Positions 40,375-49,451 of a DNA stretch of 64,000 nt are shown here, piece after piece. The stretch comes from Nonomuraea rubra. Lineage in GTDB: Bacteria; Actinomycetota; Actinomycetes; Streptosporangiales; Streptosporangiaceae. The translations under genes were made by a program, and so were the position numbers. The stretch is from NCBI RefSeq assembly GCF_014207985.1, contig NZ_JACHMI010000001.1, positions 6,307,001 to 6,371,000 of the forward strand, in the 5' to 3' direction. The notes beneath the pieces are model-generated. The model saw nothing but the letters and a program-made list of their open reading frames with translations, ran no database searches and was not told the DNA's origin. Within the stretch, counting starts at the first letter, position 1. Each line of letters begins with the position of its first letter.

Positions 40375-41964
40375 ATGACGTACGTGAGGCGCCTGGCCGA
40401 GTTCGCGGTGGCGTGCAGGGACGGGGAGTTGCCGGTCGAGGTGCGCGACGACGTGCCGGGGCGGGTGCTGGACGTGCTCGGCAACTGCCTGGCCGCCTGC
40501 GCCGACCCGGACGGGGATGCCGCGCCCGCGGTGCTGCGTGCCGTACGGCGATGGGGCGGCAGCGGCGAGTCGACCGTGATCGGGAGCGGCGATCGGCTGC
40601 CCGCGCCGTCGGCGGCACTGGTCAACGGCACCCTCGCCCACGCACTCGACTTCGACGACACGCACCTTCCCTCCGTCCTGCACCCGAGCGCGTCCGTCGT
40701 GCCCGCGGCACTCGCGGCCGCCCAGTGCGTGAGCGGGGTGGCGGTGCGGGATTCGGGCGCGTTCGGCGGGGAGGGGATGGCGCAGGACGCGTTCCGTGCG
40801 ACGCGGGCGGGAGCCGGGGACGCGGATGCGCATCGCGGGCAACCGGTGGCGGCGCACGACGTGGGTCCGTATGGCGGGGAGCCGGTGGCGGGGGTGCCCG
40901 GTGCGGGGCTGGTGGGGGCGGTTGCGGCGGGGATCGAGGTGTGCGGGCGGCTCGGGATGGCGTCGTACCTGCCGCAGGAGCGTAACTCGCTCTTCTTCGA
41001 GCAGGGCCAGCACGCCACCTCCATCTGCGGCACGCTGGGCGCGGCCGTGGCGGCGGGGCTGCTGTTCGGGCTCACGGCCGAGGGGGTGGCGCACGCGATG
41101 GGCGTGGCGGCGTCGATGGGCGCCGGTCTGATCGAGGCGAACCGTACGGGCGGGACCGTCAAGCGGGTGCACTGCGGGTGGGCGGCGCACGCCGGGGTGT
41201 CGGCCGCGGTGCTGGCCGCGGAGGGGGTGACCGGGCCGCCGACGGTGCTGGAGGGACGGTTCGGGTTCTTCCAGGCGTGGCTCGGCGGGCGGTACGACGC
41301 CGATGCGCTGCTGTCGGGGCTGGGCGAGCGGTGGGAGCTGCTGCGTACGGTCTACAAGCCGTACCCGACCAACCATTTCACCCACCCGGTCATCGACTGC
41401 GCGCTGGCGCTGCGGCGCGGCGGGCTGGACCCGTCGCGGATCGCGGAGGTCGAGGTGGGGGTGCCCGGCCCGGTGCTGCGTACGATCGCCGAGCCGTGGG
41501 AGGAGAAGGCGCGGCCGCGCTCGCCGTACCATGCGAAGTTCTCCGGACCCTACACGGTCGCCGCGGCGCTGCTGGGCGGGGGCGGGCTCGGGCTGGCGCT
41601 GGAGGACTTCGCCGCGCTGGACCCGGCACGGCTGGAGCTGGCGGGGCGGGTGCGGTGCGTGGCCGACGAGCGGGCTTCGGAGATCTTTCCCAGGGCGTTC
41701 GCGGCGGTGGTGCGGGTGCGGCTGCGTGACGGCTCGACGGTGGAGCACCGGGTGGACTCCTCGCGGGGCGGGCCCGAGCATCCGCTCTCGGTGGCGGAGC
41801 TGGAGACGAAGTTCCGCTCCAACGCGGGCCGGGCGCTGCCGGAGGGGCAGGTGAACGAGCTGGCCGGGGCGGTGCGGAGGCTGGGCTCGGGCGGCACGGT
41901 GGAGGGGGTTCTGGCGCGGACCGTACGAATGTCCTGGCCAGGCCGCGCTCATCCGATGAGGTGA
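40375..41964 (+). CDS. MmgE/PrpD-family protein
   Basis: A 529-residue protein of the MmgE/PrpD family, which contains 2-methylcitrate dehydratase, cis-aconitate decarboxylase and iminodisuccinate epimerase. Family stretches are ALVNGTLAHALDFDDTH, QHATSICGTLGAAVAAGLLF, NRTGGTVKRVHCGWAAHAG and YPTNHFTHPVIDCAL. It is longer than the usual ~450 residues because of an insert of about 60 residues after residue 120 (low-complexity, Gly/Ala/Asp-rich). ATG 40375 has TGAGGAGAG. The 274-bp gap upstream of it showed no recognisable element. Its last 16 bp overlap the convergent NB-ARC gene. The substrate is unknown. Confidence 0.82.
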   Translation: MTYVRRLAEFAVACRDGELPVEVRDDVPGRVLDVLGNCLAACADPDGDAAPAVLRAVRRWGGSGESTVIGSGDRLPAPSAALVNGTLAHALDFDDTHLPSVLHPSASVVPAALAAAQCVSGVAVRDSGAFGGEGMAQDAFRATRAGAGDADAHRGQPVAAHDVGPYGGEPVAGVPGAGLVGAVAAGIEVCGRLGMASYLPQERNSLFFEQGQHATSICGTLGAAVAAGLLFGLTAEGVAHAMGVAASMGAGLIEANRTGGTVKRVHCGWAAHAGVSAAVLAAEGVTGPPTVLEGRFGFFQAWLGGRYDADALLSGLGERWELLRTVYKPYPTNHFTHPVIDCALALRRGGLDPSRIAEVEVGVPGPVLRTIAEPWEEKARPRSPYHAKFSGPYTVAAALLGGGGLGLALEDFAALDPARLELAGRVRCVADERASEIFPRAFAAVVRVRLRDGSTVEHRVDSSRGGPEHPLSVAELETKFRSNAGRALPEGQVNELAGAVRRLGSGGTVEGVLARTVRMSWPGRAHPMR

Positions 41965-43733
41965 CGCTGGACGGATCGGGGCTCGGCCGGGCGGGTGCCG
42001 CGCGGGTGGCGCAGGTGCCTGGCCAGGGCCAGCGCGCGGCGGAGCGCGGGCAGGGCGGCCGGGTGGTCGCCCGCCTGGAGGTGCGCGTGCCCGAGGCGGC
42101 GGTAGGCCAGGCACTGGACGGCGGCCGCGCCGAGCCGTTCCGCGGCGAACACGGCGGTCTCCCAGACGCGGACGCGGTCGTGGACGTGTCCCGTGCGCTG
42201 GAGCATCGCGTCCATGGACCAGGCGATGCGCCAGGTGTTCTCGTTCCAGTCCTGGTCGGCGGTCCAGCGCAGGAGGGTCAGCAGGCAGTCGCGTTCGGCG
42301 TCGAACCACTCCAGCGCGTCCTGTCCCGTCGTCAGCGGGGTGAGGTCGACGCCCTGCGCGGGCGGGTTCATGGTGATGGGCTCGGACTGCGGGGCCAGGG
42401 TGCGTTCGCCGCGGGCGGCGGTGTGGAGGTAGTGGTCGGCCAGTCGTCTCAGGGCGGCGGCCGAGGAGGCCGGCTCGGCCTGTTCGAGCGCGTACAGGCG
42501 GATCAGGTCGTGCATGCGGTAGCGGCCCGGCCGGTGCTGGATGACCAGGTGGGCGGCCTCCAGCAGGCGCATCAGCGTGCGGGTGCGCGCGGTCGGCAGG
42601 GCGGCGAGCGACGCCGCGGCCGGCACCCCGATGTCGGGCACCGGCGCCGGGCCCAGGGCCAGGAACAGCCGCTTGGCGTCCTCGGCGAGGCTCAGGTGTG
42701 CGGCGTGCAGGACGGCGCGCAGACCGCCGGTGATCTCGCCTGTGTCCGAGGCCGTGGGATGGGTGATGGCGTTGCGCAGTTCGGCCGTGAGGGTGTCCAG
42801 GGGGAGGTGCGGGCGGGCCGCGACGCGGGCCGCCACGATGCCGAGGGCGAGCGGCAGGCCGGCGCAGTGGCGGAGCAGGTCGCGCACGGCGTGCGGCTGG
42901 GTGGTGCCTGCGCTGCGGACGAGCAGCCGCGACGCCTCCTGCTCGCTCAGCCCCTCCAGCGCCAGCACCCTCATGTCAGGCCGGTCTGGGTGCGGCACCC
43001 GCGCGCCGGGCCCGCCCGGGTGCGGCACCCGCACGTCAGGCCGGTCTGGGTGCAGCGCCCGTACGTCTCCCGCGCCGGGCACAGGCAGCGGAGCGGGCGG
43101 GTGCCGGCGGGTGGTCACCAGGACGGCGCTGGAGGTGGTGCCGGGGAGCAGGGCCTCCGCGTGGGCGGTGGAGGGGGCGTCGTCGATCAGGACGAGCATG
43201 CGCCGGCCTGCCATCAGGCGCCGGTACAGCCTGGTCTGGGCCTCAGGTCCGGCGGGGATGGCCCGGGGGTCGGTGCCGAGCGCCAGCAGGAAGCCGCGCA
43301 CCGCTTCCTCGGGCGGGACGGTCGGGGTCACCGGGTCGGATCCGCGCAGGTCGACGTGGAGCTGCCCGTCCGGGAACAGGCGGGCGTTGCGGTGTGCCCA
43401 GTGCAGGGCGAGCCGGGTCTTGCCGACGCCACCCGCGCCCACGATCGCGATCGCTCGCGCCATGCGCTCCCCGGACGCCGTGCCCTCCGGCGACAGCGCC
43501 TCGTCCAGCCGTCGAAGCTCCGCCTCACGTCCCGCGAACAGCCGGCCGATCACGGTCGCCACGTGCTCGGGAACCGCCGCGCCCGGCTGCCATTCGGGAA
43601 CCGCCGCCACCTGCTCGGGCACTTCGGCAACCCGCTCGGCAGCCGGGTGGCCGGGGGCTGCGGCGGCCGATGCGCGTGATGGAGGTTCCGGCGCATCGAA
43701 CCGCGTGTGCGTCCCCATCAAGCCCCCGATCAT
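41949..43733 (-). CDS. NB-ARC (STAND) ATPase protein without DNA-binding head
   Basis: A 594-residue STAND ATPase. After a Pro/Ala/Val-rich N-terminus come FAGREAELRRLDEAL, Walker A VGAGGVGKTRLAL (GAGGVGKT), Walker B MLVLIDDAPS, and the GLPLAL motif. A winged helix (YRMHDLIRLYALEQ, the MHD motif) follows, then a short TPR region cut off after about one repeat, ending in a non-matching tail. It resembles the centre of AfsR-type regulators but has no BTAD or HTH. A 30-bp triplication encodes HPDRPD-like units. The start is ATG 43733 or 43718. Confidence 0.78.
   Translation of the reverse strand: MIGGLMGTHTRFDAPEPPSRASAAAAPGHPAAERVAEVPEQVAAVPEWQPGAAVPEHVATVIGRLFAGREAELRRLDEALSPEGTASGERMARAIAIVGAGGVGKTRLALHWAHRNARLFPDGQLHVDLRGSDPVTPTVPPEEAVRGFLLALGTDPRAIPAGPEAQTRLYRRLMAGRRMLVLIDDAPSTAHAEALLPGTTSSAVLVTTRRHPPAPLPVPGAGDVRALHPDRPDVRVPHPGGPGARVPHPDRPDMRVLALEGLSEQEASRLLVRSAGTTQPHAVRDLLRHCAGLPLALGIVAARVAARPHLPLDTLTAELRNAITHPTASDTGEITGGLRAVLHAAHLSLAEDAKRLFLALGPAPVPDIGVPAAASLAALPTARTRTLMRLLEAAHLVIQHRPGRYRMHDLIRLYALEQAEPASSAAALRRLADHYLHTAARGERTLAPQSEPITMNPPAQGVDLTPLTTGQDALEWFDAERDCLLTLLRWTADQDWNENTWRIAWSMDAMLQRTGHVHDRVRVWETAVFAAERLGAAAVQCLAYRRLGHAHLQAGDHPAALPALRRALALARHLRHPRGTRPAEPRSVQRHLIG
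42971..43060. repeat. 30-bp tandem repeat, three copies, inside the NB-ARC gene
   Basis: Three in-frame 30-bp units at 42971, 43001 and 43031. The first and third are nearly identical and the middle one has diverged. They encode a 10-residue unit of the VRVPHPDRPD type and lie between Walker B and the GLPLAL region. Confidence 0.85.
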
Positions 43734-43812
43734 CCATCCACCGATGAAAGATCGACTTTAGCCCCCCGCACACCACTTAAGTGGACGAACCGGGCAACCC
43801 ATGCGGACCTCT

Positions 43813-45222
43813 TCAGCGGTGCAGATAGGACCCCGACGGCTCGCCGACGGTCTTGCCCTCGTGAAAGGCGACCCGCCCGCCGACGACCGTGGTCACCGGC
43901 CACCCCGTCACCCGGACACCTTCGAACGGGCAGTGATCCTGCCCCGACAGCAGCAGATCCGCCGTGACGGTCCTGGTCAGCGCCGGATCCAGGACGGTGA
44001 GGTCGGCGTCGAACCCGACGGCCAGCGCGCCCTTGCGCCCCCACAGGTTGAAGGCGCGTGCGGGGTTGGCCGCGGCGACCTCGGCGATCCTGGTCAGCGG
44101 CAGCCCCCGCCGCACATGCCCCTCGGAGAACAGCACGGGATACAGCAGCGCCGTCCCCCCGAACCCGGGCCGCGCGGGCCACAGGTCGTCGCCCTTGTGC
44201 TCCTCCAGGCAGCAGGCGTGGTCGGAGGCCACCCAGTCGATCCGCCCGTCGGCCACACCGGCCCACAGCGCCTCGTTGTGCTCGCGGGTGCGGATCGGCG
44301 GGTTGACCTTGCCGCCGAGGCCGCCACGCGCGTCCAGGTCGTCGTGGTCGAGGCACAGGTGGTGCAGGGTGGTCTCGCGCCTGGCAGGGGTACGGGCGGC
44401 CGCCTCCAGGGCCTCGGCGCTCGACAGGTGCAGCAGGTTGATCTCGACGCCGGTGTGCCCGGCGAGCACGGCCGCCTCGGCGATGGCGAGCTGCTCGGTC
44501 AGGGGCGGGCGGGCCTGGGCGTAGGCGCGCAGGTTCTGGGGGGCGCCGCCGGCGCGCACGCGGTCGATGAAGACGCGCATCAGCTCCGACTGCTCGCAGT
44601 GCAGGCTCAGCGACAGCCGCCGGCCGGGGTGGGCGGCCTGCGTCGCGGCCAGCTTCTCCATGATCAGGTACAGGTGCCCGAGGTCGTACTCGTCGCTCAT
44701 GGTGAACGCCCGGGCGTCGCGGCTGTTGGCCGCCAGGTCGAAGCCCTTGTAGAACATGTAGTACTTGAACGAGGTGACGCCGTGCCCGGCGACCAGGTCG
44801 GGAATCTCGTCGATCTGGGCGGAGGTCATCGGGGCCAGGTGGAAGCCGTAGCCGGTCCACGCCCGCCCGGCGACCGCCTCCAGCACCTCGGGGAAGATCG
44901 TCTCGTAAGGTCCGGTCCTGTCGAGGTAGTGCTGTCCCGTACGGAAGTAGGACAGGACGGTCGTCGCCCCGCCGACCAGGCAGGACCGCGTCTCCTCGAA
45001 GGCGTCCACCCCCAGGTCCCGGTAGATCCCCAGGTGGAAGTGGGCGTCCACGGCCCCCGGTAACACGATCTTCCCGGCGGCGTCGATCACCTCGGCGCCG
45101 CCGTCGAGGTCCTCACCGATCGCGACGATCCGGCCGCCCCGTACGGCCAGGTCGGCGCGGACCTCGCCGTGGTACGGCAGGACCAGGGTCCCGCCCTTGA
45201 CGAGCAGGTCGTATCGCATCAT
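43813..45222 (-). CDS. Dihydropyrimidinase/hydantoinase-type amidohydrolase
   Basis: A 469-residue cyclic amidohydrolase with a two-metal TIM barrel. Metal ligands are visible as VDAHFHLG (HxH), the carbamylated Lys in SFKYYMFYKG, His in LHCEQSE, His in LLHLSSAEAL and Asp in DWVASDHACCLEE. The end carries the composite beta-sandwich (GFDADLTVLDP, HCPFEGVRVTGWP). It should open a cyclic amide such as a hydantoin, dihydropyrimidine or allantoin; the substrate is not assignable. The start ATG 45222 overlaps the stop of the IclR gene, so both are co-translated. Confidence 0.85.
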   Translation of the reverse strand: MMRYDLLVKGGTLVLPYHGEVRADLAVRGGRIVAIGEDLDGGAEVIDAAGKIVLPGAVDAHFHLGIYRDLGVDAFEETRSCLVGGATTVLSYFRTGQHYLDRTGPYETIFPEVLEAVAGRAWTGYGFHLAPMTSAQIDEIPDLVAGHGVTSFKYYMFYKGFDLAANSRDARAFTMSDEYDLGHLYLIMEKLAATQAAHPGRRLSLSLHCEQSELMRVFIDRVRAGGAPQNLRAYAQARPPLTEQLAIAEAAVLAGHTGVEINLLHLSSAEALEAAARTPARRETTLHHLCLDHDDLDARGGLGGKVNPPIRTREHNEALWAGVADGRIDWVASDHACCLEEHKGDDLWPARPGFGGTALLYPVLFSEGHVRRGLPLTRIAEVAAANPARAFNLWGRKGALAVGFDADLTVLDPALTRTVTADLLLSGQDHCPFEGVRVTGWPVTTVVGGRVAFHEGKTVGEPSGSYLHR

Positions 45223-46010
45223 GGTGCTCCCATCCGGGCCGACAGTTCTCGGGTGGTCTCCAGCAGCGCCCGCGCGCACCGCCGTTCCTGACCGCGCAGG
45301 CGTTCCAGCGGCCCGCACACGCTGATCACCCCGGCCGGCCGCCCGTGGTGGTCGAGCACGGGCGCGGCGACGGAGGCGGCGCCCGGCTGCCGCTCGGCCC
45401 GGGAGCGGGCGTAGCCGCGGCGCCGTACGGCCGCCAGGTCCGCGCGCAGCACGCCCTCCTCGACGGGCGTGCGGGCGGTCAGCCGGGTCAGCGGCTGCGT
45501 GGCGAAGTAGTCGTCGATCTCCTCCTCGGCCAGGAACGCCAGGAACGCCCGCGAGGACGCGCCGGCGTGCAACGGGTACGGCACGCCGAGCGTCACCGAC
45601 ATCATCACCTCGCGGCCGGGGGTGACCTGGTCGACGTAGAGGCGCGTGTACCCGGTGCGGATCGACAGCGTGGCCGTCTCCGACAGCGCCGCGGACAGGG
45701 CGGCCAGCCCGGGCGCGGCGAGGCGGCGCAGGTCCAGCCGGTCGAGGTAGGCCAGGCCGAGCCGCATGGCGGTCAGGCCGAGGGAGTACCGCCTGCTCTG
45801 CTCGTCCAGGTGGACCAGGCCGCGCAGCCGGAGCGAGGCCAGGATCCGGTGGACGGCCGCCTTCGACAGCGCCAGCCGCCCGGCGATCTCGGTGACGCCG
45901 AGGGTGCGCGCCCCCGGATCGGCGAACAGCACGAGCACGTCGGCGGCGCGCTCGACGGTCGCGACGGTCCGGCCGGCGCGGTGACGGCGGGGATGCTCGG
46001 TCGTCGGCAT
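45219..46010 (-). CDS. IclR-family transcriptional regulator
   Basis: A 263-residue IclR regulator. The winged HTH reads TVERAADVLVLFADPGARTL, VTEIAGRLALSKAAVHRILA and HLDEQSRRYSLGLTAMRLG. The ligand domain runs from about residue 95 with DQVTPGREVMM and PLHAGASSRAFLAFL. ATG 46010 (GGGGGG nine bases upstream) is the family start; the longer frame covers the divergent cyclase gene. It is the first gene of an operon with the amidohydrolase, and divergent from the cyclase, so it probably controls both. Confidence 0.87.
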   Translation of the reverse strand: MPTTEHPRRHRAGRTVATVERAADVLVLFADPGARTLGVTEIAGRLALSKAAVHRILASLRLRGLVHLDEQSRRYSLGLTAMRLGLAYLDRLDLRRLAAPGLAALSAALSETATLSIRTGYTRLYVDQVTPGREVMMSVTLGVPYPLHAGASSRAFLAFLAEEEIDDYFATQPLTRLTARTPVEEGVLRADLAAVRRRGYARSRAERQPGAASVAAPVLDHHGRPAGVISVCGPLERLRGQERRCARALLETTRELSARMGAP

Positions 46011-46094
46011 GCGGGTGCCCCCCGGTGGCGTTCCTGTGCCGTACAGTGTGGAACAGCTTTCCTCGTAGCGGAACACCCCGAAGGATGTCCTCTC

Positions 46095-46895
46095 GTGCGA
46101 GCCCCGTGGGAGGCGCTGGCCGGGGCCGAGGTGTTCGACCTGGCCCAGCCGATGCGCACCGGCATGCCGCAGTCGCCGAACCATGTGCCGTTCCGGATGG
46201 TGCTGGAGCGGCGCCACGGCGACGTGGTGCGCGCCGACGGCGGGTCGGCGGCCAACGAGGTGATCGTCACCGGCGGCCACGTGGGCACCCACGTCGACGC
46301 GCTGGCCCACGTCTCGCAGGACGGCAGGCTGCACGGCGGGCGCGAGGCGGCGCCGGTGCAGGGTCATCAGGGGTTCACGGCGCTGGGGATCGACGCCTTC
46401 GAGCCGTACGTCGGCCGGGCCGTGCTGCTGGACGTGGCCGCCGTGCACGGCGTCGCCGCCCTGCCGCCCGGCTACGAGATCACCCCCGGCGACCTGGACA
46501 GGGCGGCCGAGGGGCTGTCCCCGCAGCCAGGGGAGGCGCTGCTGATCGGCACCGGCTGGTCGCGGCACTGGGGCGAGCCGGAGCTGTTCACCGGCCAGTC
46601 CGGTGGCGCGCCCGGCCCCGGAGCGGCGGCGGGGCGCTGGCTGGCCGAGCGGCGCCCGCGCCTGGTGGGGGCCGAGAGCATCGCGTTCGAGCACATCCCG
46701 CCCGGGCGCGGTCACGCCACGCTGCCGGTGCACCGGATCCTGCTGGTGGAGGCGGGGATCAACATCGTGGAGACCATGCGCCTGTGGCCGCTGCTGGACG
46801 CCGGCCACCGCGAGGTCCTGCTCATCGTGAACCCGTTGCCGCTGGTCGGCGCGACGGGCGCGCCCGTCAGGCCGCTGGCGCTGGCCCGCCCCTGA
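46095..46895 (+). CDS. Cyclase-family protein (kynurenine-formamidase-like hydrolase)
   Basis: A 266-residue metal-dependent hydrolase of the cyclase family. The signature is GGHVGTHVDALAHV (HxGTHxD metal site), with VFDLAQPMRTGMPQSPNH at the start and GEALLIGTGWSRHW and AESIAFEH later. Members cleave arylformamides, isatin or similar amide bonds. GTG 46095 is used, with AAGG ten bases upstream. It is divergent from the IclR-amidohydrolase operon, so a two-step breakdown of a cyclic amide is plausible. Confidence 0.83.
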   Translation: MRAPWEALAGAEVFDLAQPMRTGMPQSPNHVPFRMVLERRHGDVVRADGGSAANEVIVTGGHVGTHVDALAHVSQDGRLHGGREAAPVQGHQGFTALGIDAFEPYVGRAVLLDVAAVHGVAALPPGYEITPGDLDRAAEGLSPQPGEALLIGTGWSRHWGEPELFTGQSGGAPGPGAAAGRWLAERRPRLVGAESIAFEHIPPGRGHATLPVHRILLVEAGINIVETMRLWPLLDAGHREVLLIVNPLPLVGATGAPVRPLALARP

Positions 46896-46900
46896 CGCAA

Positions 46901-46922
46901 GGGGTGGACCTAGCCCCACCCC
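46901..46922. terminator. GGGGTGG/CCACCCC inverted repeat after the cyclase gene
   Basis: A 7-bp stem at 46901-46907 and 46916-46922 with an 8-nt loop, 6 bp after the cyclase stop. It could be a terminator, but its CCTAG-centred sequence also resembles operators, and it lies about 85 bp upstream of the acyltransferase start. Confidence 0.45.
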
Positions 46923-47006
46923 TGTGTACGTCCAGGTGCATACCGGCTCCTGCCCGCGCTTCCTAGCGTCGTCATCACATCCGACGACCGACAACGGAGT
47001 GCGTCA

Positions 47007-48104
47007 ATGAAAACCGATCCCCGCACCGTGGCGCCGCCGCGGCTGTGGTTCGCCGACAACCTGCGGATCGCGCTGACCTCGCTGGTGGTCCTGCACCACG
47101 TCGCCGTCATGTACTCGGGGTTGCCGCTGTGGTACTACACCGAGCCGCCGACCAGCGCGGCGGCCGGGGCCGTCCTGGCGATCTTCCTGGTGGTGAACCA
47201 GGCCTGGTTCATGGGCGCGTTCTTCCTGCTGTCCGGCTACTTCACGCCCGGCTCCTACGACCGCAAGGGGCCCGCCGCGTTCCTGCGCGACCGGCTGGTC
47301 CGCCTGGGGATCCCGCTGATCGTGTTCTACTTCGTGCTCAGCCCGCTGCTGCACGCCGGCTCGCCGCCGGAGCCCTACCTCGACGCGATCGGCTCGGGGC
47401 CGCTGTGGTTCGTGCTCGCGCTGCTCGTCTTCGACGCCTGCTACACCGCCTTCCGCCTCGCCACCGCCCGGCGGCCGCGGCCGCGCGAGCGGGCCGCCCG
47501 GCCGCCCGCCCTGCCCATGGTGATCGCCTTCGTGGCGGCGCTGGCCCTGGGGACGTACGCGCTGCGGATCGTGCTCCCGGCGGGTACCTGGGTGCCGATC
47601 GTCGACTTCCCGACCAGCTCCTACCTGCCGCAGTACGCCGCCTTCTTCGCCGCGGGCGCGGTGGCGTACCGGCGCGGCTGGTTCCACACCGTGACCCCGC
47701 GCGCGGGGTGGGCCGGTTTCGGCCTGGCCGCCGGGGCCAGCGTGGTGTTCCTGCCGCTCGCGCTGGCCGGCGGGCTGGAGGCGTGGATGGGGCGCGGCAC
47801 GCTGAGCTCCCTGTTCTTCGCGCTGTGGGACTCCTCGTTCGCGGTCGGCGCCGTGCTCGCGCTGCTGGCCTTCTTCCGTAGCAGGCTGGACGGCCAGGGG
47901 CCGCTGGGCCGCTACCTGTCGGCCCACGCGTTCACCGTGTACGTGATCCACGCGTTCGTGGTGACGGCGGCCGGTCTCGCCCTCGGCGCGGTGGCGTGGC
48001 CGACGCCGGCGAAGTTCGCGCTCGTGGCCGCCGTGACGCTGCCGGCCTGCTTCGCCTTGGCGGGCCCGATCCGCCGGCTGCCCGGCGTCCGCCGCGTCCT
48101 CTGA
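47007..48104 (+). CDS. Integral membrane acyltransferase (acyltransferase 3 family)
   Basis: A 365-residue polytopic protein with about ten hydrophobic helices. The family N-terminus has the catalytic-type His (FADNLRIALTSLVVLHHVAV), then NQAWFMGAFFLLSGYFTPGS and DRLVRLGIPLIVFYFVLSP. Family members O-acetylate sugars, lipids or antibiotics at the membrane. The acceptor is unknown. ATG 47007 follows CGGAG by nine bases. Confidence 0.83.
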   Translation: MKTDPRTVAPPRLWFADNLRIALTSLVVLHHVAVMYSGLPLWYYTEPPTSAAAGAVLAIFLVVNQAWFMGAFFLLSGYFTPGSYDRKGPAAFLRDRLVRLGIPLIVFYFVLSPLLHAGSPPEPYLDAIGSGPLWFVLALLVFDACYTAFRLATARRPRPRERAARPPALPMVIAFVAALALGTYALRIVLPAGTWVPIVDFPTSSYLPQYAAFFAAGAVAYRRGWFHTVTPRAGWAGFGLAAGASVVFLPLALAGGLEAWMGRGTLSSLFFALWDSSFAVGAVLALLAFFRSRLDGQGPLGRYLSAHAFTVYVIHAFVVTAAGLALGAVAWPTPAKFALVAAVTLPACFALAGPIRRLPGVRRVL

Positions 48105-48186
48105 GAGCACGAGGCACCCGGAGGTGGCGCCCGCGCGATCCGCCGGAGTACAGTCGCCGAAGATCGCGAAGGGGGTCTCCGTCGAC

Positions 48187-49317
48187 ATGACCGGCACTCC
48201 GCAACTCCACCGCGCGGGCCCCGCCCTGCTCCAGCGGGCCCGCGACCTGCGTCCCCTGATCGAGCGCGAGGCCGGCCCGGCCGAGGCGCAGGGCAGGCTC
48301 ACCACCGCGGTCGTGGACGCCCTGCACGAGGCGGGCGTCTGCGGCATGTGGGTGCCCGAGCCGCTCGGCGGCGCCGAGCTGTCGCCGATGGAGTTACTCG
48401 CCGTCATCGAGCAGCTCTCCTACGCCGACGCCTCCACCGGCTGGGTCGCGATGATCACCACCCTCGAGAACGGCGCGGCCGGCGCCTACCTCGGCGACGA
48501 GGCCGTCGAGCACCTCTTCAAGGGCCCCCGGATGCCGCTGTTCGCCGGCCAGGGCACCCGCCCGGGCACCGCCGCGCGCGTGCCCGGCGGCTTCCGGCTG
48601 ACCGGCCGGTGGAGCTTCGGCTCCGGCATGCTGCACGCCCAGTACACCCACAGCCTGGCCATCGTCGAGGACACCGGCGAGCCGCGGATGTTCGTCACCC
48701 CCGTCGAGGACATCACCATGCTCGGCAACTGGGACGTGCTGGGCCTGCGCGCCACGGGCAGCATCGACTACGCCATCGACGACGTGTTCGTGCCCGAGTC
48801 GTACACCCATCCCTTCGCCCTGGACGAGCCGCGGCGCGGCGGCGCGATGTACCGGCTCGGCCTGCTCGACCAGGCCCTGCTCTGCCACTCCGGCTGGGCG
48901 CTCGGCGTCGGCCGCCGCCTGCTCGACGAGCTGATCACGCACGTGGCGGCGCGGGCCGGACGGCCGGGGCAGCTCGCCGGCAGCGACGCCTTCCACACCG
49001 GCTTCGCCCGCGCCGAGGCGAGCTACCGCGCGGCCGCCGCGCTGGTGCACCGGACCTGGGACGACACCGAACGCGTCCTGGAGTCCGGCGCCCGGCTCGA
49101 CGTGCGCCAGGAGACCCTGCTGCGGCTCGCGCTCAACCACATCACCTCCACCGTCGCCGACGTGGCCCGGTTCGTCTACGCCTCGGGCGGCACCACGGCG
49201 CTGCGCGAGGGGCCGATCCAGCGGCTGTTCAGGGACGTGCACGCCGGCACCGCGCACATCACCTCGGGCCCGGCGGCGCTCGCCGAGTGCGGCCGCGAGC
49301 TGGCCGGCCACCCCTGA
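48187..49317 (+). CDS. Acyl-CoA dehydrogenase-like flavoprotein (group D monooxygenase type)
   Basis: A 376-residue protein with the acyl-CoA dehydrogenase fold in the HsaA/hydroxylase branch. The helical N-domain reads DALHEAGVCGMWVPEPLGGA; the beta domain has FRLTGRWSFGSGM and NWDVLGLRATGSIDYAIDDV. The C-terminal four-helix domain ends GGTTALREGPIQRLFRDVHA. This branch uses reduced flavin to hydroxylate aromatic or other substrates rather than CoA esters; which applies here is not clear. The start ATG 48187 was chosen because the domain begins there. A tiny ORF overlaps its stop. Confidence 0.82.
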   Translation: MTGTPQLHRAGPALLQRARDLRPLIEREAGPAEAQGRLTTAVVDALHEAGVCGMWVPEPLGGAELSPMELLAVIEQLSYADASTGWVAMITTLENGAAGAYLGDEAVEHLFKGPRMPLFAGQGTRPGTAARVPGGFRLTGRWSFGSGMLHAQYTHSLAIVEDTGEPRMFVTPVEDITMLGNWDVLGLRATGSIDYAIDDVFVPESYTHPFALDEPRRGGAMYRLGLLDQALLCHSGWALGVGRRLLDELITHVAARAGRPGQLAGSDAFHTGFARAEASYRAAAALVHRTWDDTERVLESGARLDVRQETLLRLALNHITSTVADVARFVYASGGTTALREGPIQRLFRDVHAGTAHITSGPAALAECGRELAGHP

Positions 49318-49436
49318 TGAACCACCTCGGCCGCACCCTCGTCGAATGCTTCGCCATCGGCGACACCCTCGTCCTGACCGCTTGGAATACGGCGCGGCAC
49401 GCCGCTGTTCTCATCCATCAAATATTCAACTACTGA
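49317..49436 (+). CDS. Tiny ORF coupled to the flavoprotein gene
   Basis: A 39-residue frame whose ATG overlaps the flavoprotein stop by one base (TGATG). The peptide (GRTLVECFAIGDTLVLTAWN then HAAVLIHQIFNY) is hydrophobic/amphipathic. There is no separate ribosome site, so translation would depend on coupling. No family is recognised. Confidence 0.4.
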   Translation: MNHLGRTLVECFAIGDTLVLTAWNTARHAAVLIHQIFNY

Positions 49437-49451
49437 CGTAGGGAATTTCTG

